Shown here in pieces: positions 11,317 through 20,224 of a DNA stretch of 64,000 bases. This stretch comes from Brachionus koreanus (lineage: Eukaryota; Rotifera; Eurotatoria; Ploima; Brachionidae), in NCBI GenBank assembly GCA_016987375.1, contig PJRA01000444.1, positions 605,971 through 669,970 on the forward strand, given 5' to 3'. Under the pieces are notes generated by a model, which searched no databases, was not told where the DNA came from, and saw nothing but the letters and a program-made list of their open reading frames with translations. A program made the position numbers and the translations under genes. Position 1 is the first letter of the stretch. Each line of letters opens with the position of its first letter.

Positions 11317-14300
11317 ATGTCGATACCGGTTGTTCAATACAGCACTTATCAACAAGCGACATCAATGGGCCAACAAGCTGAACAACCAACAATAAAAACT
11401 AAAGATTATTATGTGCGTGTGTCTAAGACAAGACGCAAATTTCACGCGCTAAAATTCAACACAGGCACAGTCGACATTGGAAAATTCAATCGGCCAGAAA
11501 TGTGTCGGGATACATCAAATGTACCCGCAAGACCCGACTGGGAGAACGGGCCCAAGTCAGGCCAAGGCAGCGAGTTCAACAAAGAGGCCAAGGAACTAGC
11601 CAGACGTCGCAAGTACGGCTACATGCCCAAGAAAATTCATGCTGAAGACTTGCCCTGGATTATAAACACCAAAGGAAACGAAAAAGAAAAAACCAGAGAC
11701 AAACAATTTATTGGCAAAAAATCAATATCTGAAAACTCATGCTATTTTGTGTTCATTAAGTGTGCTGACGGTGGTTTTGAAGCTCATCCGTTAGAAGACT
11801 GGTACACATTTGCTCCTCACAAGACCTACAAGACACTGGACATAGACGAGGCAGAAGAGGAATTCAAGCGAAGACATAAAATACTTAATAAATACATGAT
11901 AATGGCCAATAAACGAAAAGCCGAAGAAGGCGACGAAGAAGAGGTTGAGGCGGACGAGAAGCCAAAGCCCAGTAAAGCATCCAATCTAAGTGATGAAGAC
12001 GAGGAGGTAGATAAACGAAAAAAAAAGCCAAAAGGCAAACCCAAGAAGAAAAAAGACGAAGAAGACGAGGGCCCCAAAGACATGGAGGACTCGGACGATG
12101 GAGATAGAGAGGGCCAGGAAAAAGACTACTCTGACACGGGTAGCGAGTACGAAGAGCCCGATGCTGAACCGGGAAAATATGATGAAAAGTATGAAGAGAA
12201 AGGCATTGATGAGGAAGAAGCAATCAAGGCGATGGAAAGATCTTCTGATGAAGAAGAACAAGAGGAGGACGAGGACTTAACTGAGGAGGGCAAGGAATAC
12301 AAAAAACTTATGACCAAAAAAGAAGATGATGGCGATGAGGAGTTCGATGAATTTTTCAAAACTGGCAAACTTGGAAAAGATGAAGGTTTGTAAATGCTTT
12401 ATTTTTAGTTTAAAATTATTTTATTCCATTATCAACACTCGAATACTTTTGGATATGAGGTAGAAAAATTAGGTTCTGTTTTTTCTGTAATTTAATAGAT
12501 TTAATTAAAAGTAGATTTTTGAATAAAAATATTTTCTCTTTTTAGTTTTCTTTTTAATAGAATTTTGAATGCTCTTATAAATTAGGGTGCGTGATATACA
12601 GTTGTCTTTCAAATTTTGTCAAATAAAAATTAATTTTAATTTAACTTTAATTATAAAATTATACTTATTAGTGAAGCAAATTTTGAATTTTTTCTTATTT
12701 ATTTTTAAATATGCTCAAAAAAATCTAATATTTTTGTTTCATTAATTCACACTGATTTTCTTGTTTTCAATTTCAAATATTAGAAAATTTTGTTTAATCT
12801 ATTGCAAATTTGATTAATTTATGGATTTTAAAATTTCAAGTTTTTTTTTTGACATAGAAATTTTAGATGCTTGTCAAAATTAAGGTTTTAAGTCAATTGC
12901 TTTTAAAAATATTCATCAATTTTCTCATAAAATGTTTTTCAATGAAAACAAACAAAAAAAAACACTAATTTTTTTGCGAAAAAATTTTCACCCCTTTTGT
13001 TTTTTTTTTCATTTTAAAAATAGATTAAAATTAAAAAAAAAAATATGACTTTAAATAAGAGTATGATGAATGCGAACATTTTTAAAGAAGACAGAATTAA
13101 CAAGATGCTATTATAATTTTATTTAATGTAATATAATATGTTTAAGTACTGAATTTTAATAAATTATTGAAACATATTTTTTTTTAAAAATAAATATTTG
13201 AGTTTTTTTTTTATAACAAAAAAAGTGTCAAATTTTATAGTTTTTAGTGTTTAAATATTTTTTATTTGTCTCTTTTAAAACAATTTATTTTCTTTATTGT
13301 ATAAAAAGCTTTTAATATTTGTGCTTATTTATATTTATTTTTATGTGTTCCTTTTGGGGCATAAAATTGAAAATTGACCTTCTGAGAGAATAAAGTCTTT
13401 GAATGCCAAGAAAGCTTTTTCAAAAAAGGCACTGTGAAATTTCATCAAAATTTTCAATACAAAAAGATAAAATATTTAAGAATTTTGTTTTAACGGTCAA
13501 AAACTTAGTATGCTTTGTTGATTGTTCTGGTTTAGATGTTTAGTTACTGATGGTAACATTTTTGTAACTGTGATTACCTCCATTTCTAAAACAGGTGACT
13601 TGGTTTGTGTATTGTTGCTGTGAGCATTGGATAACCTTCTGGTCTACGGTGACTAGAAACGTGCAAAGAGCAGGTTTAAGTTTGTCTTTTAGCAATGAAT
13701 CCATGGCATGTTTTTACTGTGTTTCATCTTCATCACCATTAGAATAATAACTAAAAATATTTTTTCTTGATGCATTGTAAATTTTCAAAAAATTCCAAAA
13801 AATCATATTTTAAATAAATCATAGAACATGAACATTAATTGCAAATAATTTCTCTATTAAATGTTATAGAGAAAATCGGATACAGCAAAAAAATTAATTT
13901 TTTTTTATTAGATTCGAAAGATTCAAGTTCAAGTTTTGATGAAATGGAAAGCGAAGAGGGCAAAAAAACCAAGTCAGAAAGCAAACTTAAAAGAAAAGCA
14001 ACAGACCCACTGCAAAAAACATCTAAAAAATTTCAAAAAACAGCCTCAGGCGGGCTACAAACTCATGACGAGTCTTCATCGTCATCGAGCACATCGACCG
14101 CTCAAACCAGCAAGGCTAGCAAGACAGCAGCCATCATAGCTGCGGTGCAGGCCAAGTCGGGTCAGAGCGCGCCTCCTGCTCCGCCGCCAGAGACCTCTGC
14201 TCTCACTGAAGAAGAGGTCAGGCGGTATCTTTCTCGCAAGCCTATGACTACCAAAGAATTATTGCATAAATTCCGCGGCAAAACCCAGGACAAAATGACC

Positions 14301-14396
14301 AAAGAACAACTTTGTCAAAATTTGAAGACTATTTTGGATAGATTAAATGCTAAAATATTTGAAAAAAACGGTGTCAAATATCTATCATTGTCTTAA
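11317..14396 (+). CDS. GTF2F1: general transcription factor IIF subunit 1 (RAP74)
   Basis: Large subunit of TFIIF, which binds RNA polymerase II and helps initiation and elongation in the nucleus. Exons 11317-12385 and 13912-14396 join in phase (GAAG/ATTC) to give 517 residues, the size of animal RAP74. Residues about 27-170 form the triple-barrel dimerisation domain (DYYVRVSKTRRKFHALKFN, and LEDWYTFAPHK). Residues 185-370 are a highly charged lysine/acidic linker. The end is the winged-helix domain that contacts polymerase and the FCP1 phosphatase (LTEEEVRRYLSRKPMTTKEL, then NLKTILDRLNAKIFEKNGVKY). The 1526-nt intron is far longer than the usual 50 nt and contains repeat debris. Confidence 0.97.
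12386..13911 (+). other. long intron of the TFIIF-alpha gene
   Basis: Starts GTTTGT and ends TTTATTAG. It carries one end of the foldback family (13427-13510). A less AT-rich stretch at 13520-13740 includes a small hairpin, GGTAAC...GTGATTACC, near 13553-13577. Confidence 0.7.
13427..13510. mobile_element. single arm of the foldback element family
   Basis: GGCACTGTGAAATTTCAT, then TTTTCAATACAAAAAG and AATTTTGTTTTAACGGTCAAAAA, follow the same order as the left arm of the copy at 28484. No opposite arm is seen in the next 400 bases, so this is a truncated or half-deleted copy. Confidence 0.6.
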
Positions 14397-14698
14397 ATAT
14401 CGAACTGATTTAATTTAATTTCAAAATTTTCTAAAAAAAAAGTGTATTTGTTTTTTTAAATAAAAAAATTTTTTTCTATGCTAAAAATTTTATTTGAATT
14501 TTGAATTCTAAATTAATTACCTTGAAAAAATTTTCTTTTCTCTTTTCTAAACTAGAAGTCGTGCTTGTCAAAACGAGCTAAATTCTTTGGCGGCTTGTTG
14601 TTTAATTCGTTTGAAAGCAAAATAATTTTTATTTTGACACAAAGAAAATTTCCTATAAAACAATATTAAACTCGAAGCACAGAGCTATTAGTTGAAAA
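14397..14698. other. intergenic, short 5' flank
   Basis: Three hundred bases between the TFIIF-alpha stop and the small secreted-peptide gene. A less AT-rich patch lies at 14555-14615. CCTATAAAAC at 14651-14660, about 50 bases before the ATG, could be a TATA element. Confidence 0.4.
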
Positions 14699-14971
14699 AT
14701 GCAAGAAATACTAAATTACAATAAGGCCTTAATGGTGTCGTATGTGTGCTTGGGCCTACTGTGCATGTCAGTGTATTCGTGCAGGCCTGTTGAACTGCGC
14801 GATCAAATAATCAAGGCCCTGGAGCATCAAATGGTCAGTTCGGGCGCATGGCTCAGCATCAATCAGCTGCCCGAGAGCGAAATTCTGAACCTGCGTGACA
14901 TACTGGCCAAGTTTGGCAAGCCCGATCTCAATCCAAGACCGCACAAATTCAGCAAAGACACATTTGGTTGA
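14699..14971 (+). CDS. small secreted protein, possible neuropeptide precursor
   Basis: A 90-residue protein; the better start may be the internal Met12 (14732), which begins a clean signal peptide (MVSYVCLGLLCMSVYSC) with likely cleavage before RPVELRD. The mature part has about 60 residues, no cysteine, an amphipathic helical section and the C-terminus KFSKDTFG. A terminal glycine after phenylalanine, and an internal KFGK, are the patterns used for C-terminal amidation, so a peptide hormone is possible. No known family is recognised. A TATA-like CCTATAAAAC lies upstream and AATAAA at 15025 is 54 bases after the stop, which supports a one-exon gene. The codons are G+C-rich for this window. 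Confidence 0.65.
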   Translation: MQEILNYNKALMVSYVCLGLLCMSVYSCRPVELRDQIIKALEHQMVSSGAWLSINQLPESEILNLRDILAKFGKPDLNPRPHKFSKDTFG

Positions 14972-15024
14972 TTTCTTAAATATTTTTCTCTTTTTCATAT
15001 AATTTTATTTCATCTCATTTTTTT

Positions 15025-15030
15025 AATAAA
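15025..15030 (+). terminator. poly(A) signal of the small secreted-protein gene
   Basis: AATAAA, partly repeated as AATAAATAAAAA, in the 3' flank. Confidence 0.5.
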
Positions 15031-15142
15031 TAAAAAATATTTTAGCTGTTCATAATTTAATTTTTTTAAACTTGAGCTAAGCAAATTTAAAAAAAAAATT
15101 TTTTTTAATTGTTTTGTGTATTATGTTATAATTAATTGTTAA

Positions 15143-16688
15143 ATGCCAGCATTGTACCGATCGAGAAGCTACCGTCGTCCAGACGACAAAGACGCCCTAT
15201 TGACTGAATTTTTGGAAAAAGACAATTTCAAAGTGTTGGCCACGGCCGCTGCTCAGCTATTCATATCTGCGCCGCACCTAGACAAATGGTTCAAGTCCAG
15301 CACGGGTACCATCTGCTTTCTGAGAAATTTCTCCAGCAAAAACTCATTTTACTTTCGTCTGTACAGTCTAATGGTAAACAAGCATCTGAAAAAAATAGAA
15401 AATAATTTTTTTTTCGTTTAGCAAGGTAAATTATGGGAACAAGAAATGAGCGCACCTTTCGAATATCAAAAAGCAAGTCATTTATTTCACTTTTTAACTG
15501 TTAACGTAAGTATACAAAATTGTTTGTAAAAAAATTTTTAATTTTTTTTTCCAGAGATTCAATTACGGATTTAAGTTTATATGTGAGGACGAAGCGGAGC
15601 GCTTTTTGTCATGTATAAAAAAGAGCGTTGAAAATATTGACGACAAAGAGAAACGAAAAGAGCCAGATGTGCCGAGACCACTCAAATTGACAAGAAGAAA
15701 TTTGTCTGCTGACTTGTGCGGTTCTTACTTGGCCGCGTCACAAAACTTTAAGAAAATTGATGAACAAGCAATTAAAAAGCATAAATCTCGGCGCGAGTCT
15801 CTCACTAGGATAGACAAGAGTGTCATAAGCTGTCCATTTAGGTGCTCGTCGACCGACCTTAACGCTAGAGCTGAAACGTCAGAAAAAGCCGAATCTGGCC
15901 AAGAGAGTCATGGCGAGACGACAAAGTATCCGATCATGGTCAAACGGGCCATCTCGTCTGCCTCGCAGACCTCCACTTCTACCAAACAAATAAACATATC
16001 AGTCAATCAACATCAGACAAAATTTTTGTCAGGATCAACGTCGACCATAAACACATTGTCGATAAACGCCGCCGAGGTTAACTCTAGTCCAGAGACTATT
16101 CAGTCTACGCCCAAAATACCCCTCAAGCATAAAGAAATTACCGAAATGGACATAATTAAGGACTTGTTGGTCAAGTTCAATGTGTCCATAAATAAAAAAA
16201 TGATCAAAGTTCTCAAAGAGTACATAAACCAGTTTGGTGGATTGGAAAAATTTAAAAAAGCAATGGAAAACAGAGACGAGTACATTAAATTGAATGCTTA
16301 TATTGCAGCAACCAATGCTACTTTGATACGCGAAACAGTCATCAAACAACAGAATAGATATCAGACTGTGTATCCCATGAATACAATAGCGACACCCCCG
16401 AGTCCGATTATGGCGTCCAAGGGCTGCTATGCCATGCCGACAACTCCTGTCGCTGCGCTTAACAAATACGAACCTTTGACACCGTTTTCAATCAGCTCGA
16501 AGACTACAAGTTTGTCTGATCGAACGCCGGTGCGCAATTCTCTAATTACAAATTGCATTCAATCTAGTCACAGTGATACCCCGTCTCCTTTAAGACAAAC
16601 ACAAGCATTCAAATCAACCAATGCAATCAATTACGATTCAAATGCTCCTCCCAAGCCCCCTAGACGGTCTTCTCTCAAAGTCAATTAA
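15143..16688 (+). CDS. WASP-like protein with WH1 and GBD-type region, no VCA
   Basis: Exons 15143-15373, 15422-15505 and 15555-16688 join in phase to 482 residues. Residues about 17-135 are a WH1/EVH1 domain of WASP type: LATAAAQLFISAPHLDKWF, then FYFRLYSL, then GFKFICEDEAERFLSCI. Residues about 300-345 (IIKDLLVKFNVS, then INQFGGLEKFKKAME) match the autoinhibitory half of the WASP GTPase-binding domain. The usual CRIB motif (ISxPxxFxHxxHVG) is not recognisable before it. The C-terminus is serine/threonine/proline-rich and ends with PPKPPRR, an SH3-binding motif. WH2, central and acidic segments are absent, so it should not activate Arp2/3 directly. It may be a regulator that binds WIP-type or SH3 partners (inference). 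Confidence 0.8.
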
Positions 16689-17001
16689 GTTAATTGTTTT
16701 AGTTTTAGTGAAAATCGAAATTTAATCTATTTATTTAGTTATATATAATCGAATTTTTTTTTCAATTCACACAATATATATTTTTTTCATTTTCTCTCAT
16801 TCTTCTCTCAAATTAAAAAAAAATTTTTCTTTTTTTTTTAGTCTAATTTGATTTTTAATTTAAATTCTAATTTAATAAACAAATAAAATTATTTGAATGA
16901 AATTAAAAATAATTGTTTTAATTTCTTATACTACCATACTAATGGTGGCAAAGTAATTTTCTTATTGATTCATATTGACTAGTAATTTAAAAAATTAAAA
17001 A
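16689..17001. other. 3' flank of the WASP-like gene
   Basis: AT-rich; likely 3' UTR with AATAAA near 16873. It ends in the 8-bp target duplication of the hAT-like element. Confidence 0.5.
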
Positions 17002-17770
17002 CAGAGTTGTTTAAAAGTCACAAGTCTGTTAGTCTACGGAATTGGCCTGATTCCTTAGAGTAACTTCAGAGGAGATAAGTGAAGACAAAGATTGAGATTG
17101 TTTATATAAACGTTTATTAAAAATATTGTTGTAAAAATAAGAGAAAAATACAAAGTTAAAAAAAGCTCTCTTTAATAAGAATCAGAATTCTTATTTATAC
17201 ACAGTAATTAGGTCAATGATAATAAAGAAGTTAAATCAAAATAAATTGTGAATTAATTCGGTCATAAAGATTTATGACCTATGATTTATGACTCATAAAG
17301 ATATAATCTAAGAAAATTGTAAATAATATAAACGGTTATTTTCATACCGTAACAAGTAAATCGTAAATCTTTTTATACTTTTTCTTAACATGTATACTTA
17401 AATTGGTATTTAAAATACGACATCGAACTAATTTGACTTTTTTTTTTTTTTTTTATTTTATTTTTTTTCTTATCTTTTGCCTATGAGGCTTGAAATTAAT
17501 AAATAATAATAATAATAAAATACCGTAACAAGTCTCAAGTCAAGTCCAAGTCCGGACTTTTACCATCATCTAAAAAAAATAAAAATATAATAATTTTTTG
17601 TTTAGTTAATATTAATCTATTATATATTTTAAAATTAACCATTGACTAAAATTAGTTAATTTAAGTTAATTTTTTTTTGATAATAATTTAAAAATTGAAA
17701 AAAATTTGAACTTAAAAAAAAATTAAAAGTCCGGACTTGGACTCTTATTTTGGACTTTTAAACAACTCTG
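17002..17770. mobile_element. hAT-type non-autonomous DNA transposon
   Basis: Terminal inverted repeats CAGAGTTGTTTAAAAGTC at both ends (17002-17019 and, inverted, 17753-17770) are flanked by the perfect 8-bp direct repeat ATTAAAAA (16994-17001 and 17771-17778). An 8-bp duplication and CAG-starting ends are the hallmarks of hAT elements. The inside has no transposase. Subterminal AAGTCCGGACTT-like palindromes occur near 17545-17560 and 17727-17740. A LINE tail is nested inside, so the element without it was about 0.59 kb. Confidence 0.85.
17358..17519 (+). mobile_element. 5'-truncated LINE tail nested in the hAT element
   Basis: Bounded by a perfect 14-bp target duplication ATACCGTAACAAGT (17344-17357 and 17520-17533). 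The insert ends with the stem GCCTATGAGGC and an (AAT)n run, the same tail as at 29040-29130. It contains only 3' UTR sequence, which is typical of target-primed reverse transcription that stopped early. Confidence 0.85.
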
Positions 17771-17778
17771 ATTAAAAA

Positions 17779-18559
17779 CGAGACTTGCTCTAGTTGACAA
17801 AGGTTTTTTTTAAAAGACTTTAAAAAATTTATTTCACCCATATTGAGCTTTAGATATCGCAAATATATCACTGTACCACCTAGATAGACTACCTACATTG
17901 ACGATTGCCTGGAGCATCGACTTCTACTTTTCATCTGCGAACACTCTGCGAACTTATTATGCAATAAAACGTTCATTTTGTGGACAAGGATACTCTAATT
18001 TCTCAATTGTGTACAATTGAAAACTTTTGGACTTTTTTGTCTAAAAAACTTGACTTCTTCCAAAAAACTTCTTCTCACGGTACGAAAGTTACAACGAAAC
18101 TTTGAATTTTTTTGTTTAAAAAAGAAATAATTAATTTTCTAGAAGAAACTTTTTTTTTATTTTAAAAAATTCAAAATTAAAAAAATTTATAAAAGGAAAA
18201 GAAAAATGTGGAATAATAAAAGAGAAAATTAAAAAAAACAAGTTTAATTAGGTGATTGTATTATACTCCTCTTTAACATCTTAATTTAAGCTAAAATTTT
18301 AAACAAAAAGATGATATAATAGAGAAAATATGTTAATGTTTTTATAGAAGAAGCTCTAAAAAACAACTTTGACTTGAGCTTAAATTAATTTCAAAGTCAA
18401 AGTCTGATTTTGACTTTAAACTTTAACATTTTGAATCTATTTATCTTGAGTCTTGATGGTTTAGCATTGTTCACCAAATCTTATGTTTTCATCTGCATAT
18501 GCGATTCTTGACTTTATATTACCAAATCAAATCGTCTTCAAAGTCCAAGTCTTAAAGTT
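17779..18559. other. intergenic, nothing recognised
   Basis: No ORF of coding character. Several imperfect AAAGTC-type repeats near 18370-18430 and 18530-18555 may be remnants of further hAT-like ends, but no clear boundary was found. Confidence 0.4.
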
Positions 18560-18960
18560 TTGCTGTTATACTCCACTGTATACACATTGAGTTGTCAGTT
18601 GTTTTCTTCATTACATAGTCAATCATTATTAGGAATAGAGTCGGAGAGAGTACAGAATCTTGCCTTTCACAGTCTATCACATACCTTGAAGCTCTCAGAA
18701 TTCTTTTTTCCAGAATTACGCTTCTCTCAATTTCTCTTTGAAGAGCTTTATTAAGTTAACTATTTTATGCTAGTTTTATTAAGTCATAAAATCTTATACT
18801 GTTTATATTATCGAAGGTTTTCTTGAAGTAAATGAAGTCCAGGAACAATAGATGGTTCAATTCAAGACTTTGTTCCATAATGTTTCTCAATGATGTTTTT
18901 CAGATCATGATTTCCTGATTAGTCTACAATCAATTGTGAATGAGCCTAGTAAAAACCTAA
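18560..18960 (-). mobile_element. decayed RTE/BovB-like LINE, reverse transcriptase part
   Basis: Minus-strand translation gives FIYFKKTFDNI (RT motif like FIDFKKAFDSV) near 18805-18845. Further on come VLSPTLFLIMIDYVMKKT and a GI.W-like end. The order and spacing fit the RTE-type RT. The stretch around 18600-18700 closely resembles 57950-58060, which belongs to a second copy. Confidence 0.7.
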
Positions 18961-19086
18961 TATTAACAGTTTTTCCAAAATTTGATCAAAAATTTAAAAG
19001 CGTAATTTAATTTCATTGAAGATTTTCAACATTTCAAAGTTTTATTTTTAAAAAATTTGAAAAAAATTTTGTCTTAAATTTTTTGA

Positions 19087-19959
19087 GGGTGACAAATTTA
19101 CTATATTTTATCTGACTATTAAAAACTAATTTTCTGACAAATAAACTAATCGGCTGACAAATATATATATGTTGAGGTGACTATTTAATAATTTTGTACT
19201 GACAAAATAAAAGCTATTTTAGAAACAAATAAACTAAATAAAGTGACAAAAATAATTATATAAATCACAAAATGAATTAATTGACTGAAAAAAATAAAAT
19301 TAGTTTAAGAGCAAAATCATTTTTATTATTTATTGAAAGTAATGTATCATAAAAATTTTATTTAAAAAAAATAAAAAATCTTCAAATCAATTAAATTCAA
19401 ATTTTACAAAAACCTCAATCTTGAGACTGAATAGCTTCACCCAATACTGAAATAAACTTAAAGTAATACATTAAGTAGTTTAAATAAATTAAAAAAATTT
19501 TCATTAGATTCCATTAGACACGATACTTTGGCCTTTCTTTTTTTTCGGAAAACAACAAATTTTGCTTCAACAATATATGCTCTCTCAACGACTATTGATT
19601 CCTGAGGATACTCTTGTTCGACAGCTGCTTTCTCGACTTCGGATTCATTACCTGAACTGTTCAAATTGCAATCGTTCTGGTTGAACAAAACTGCTTTTTG
19701 CTTTTTTGCTCTTCATTTTTGTCACCTTTACTAATTTGACTAATTCACTGTGTTTTGGTTTAATCTGTCATCACTAAAATAATTAATTTGTTATTAAATT
19801 AGATTATTTGTCAATCAGAATTTTTTTTTGTCTATCAGATCATATTTTTATTAGTCAATCAGTTTATTTGTCATATAATATAGTTTTTTTTTGTCAGAAT
19901 ATTTAGTCTTTTATGTCAGTAAAGTATAGTTTATTTTGTCAGTTCATTTAATAATGACC
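19087..19959. mobile_element. unclassified element with TGACAAA subterminal repeats
   Basis: Both ends carry several TGAC(A)AAA motifs, often as TGACAAATAAACTAAT, about 20-40 bases apart. On the left they read rightward (19090-19310), on the right leftward (19800-19959), so the ends are inverted relative to each other. The termini are GGGTGACAAATT and, on the other strand, GGTCATTATTAAATGAACTG. A 76-codon frame at 19458-19688 (minus; contains FVVFRKKRKAKVSC) lies inside and has no known family. A second copy is at 2328-3026. Such arrays are typical of transposase-binding sites in some DNA transposons. No superfamily can be assigned. Confidence 0.6.
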
Positions 19960-20224
19960 AAAATTTTTTTATTTTTTTTAAAAATGAATTGAAAGTTAAT
20001 TGCGCAATTGTTTTGATAAAATATGAAAGATGAAATTTAATCAAAATTTTACTAAGCCAATAATTAAGCATGAACTAATTTAGAAAGTTGAAAACTAAAA
20101 ACTTAACCAATTAAAAATATAATTTTGTTTTATTGTCACAAGATGTTTTTTGATAATAAAACGACTCTGAGATAGAAATATTAATGTTAATTAAGAATTT
20201 GAAAAAAATTTTAGCTTTTTCAAT

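Noticed and set aside
11826..12368. Several minus-strand and alternative-frame ORFs over the TFIIF-alpha linker
   Set aside because: They are antisense or shifted readings of the low-complexity GAA/GAC-rich coding sequence, which lacks stops on the other strand. The plus-strand frame is clearly RAP74.
17150..17300. Imperfect repeats of TTTATGAC in the hAT element as a CRISPR-like or tandem array
   Set aside because: Only two or three irregular copies in an AT-rich eukaryotic sequence; no regular spacing and no associated genes.
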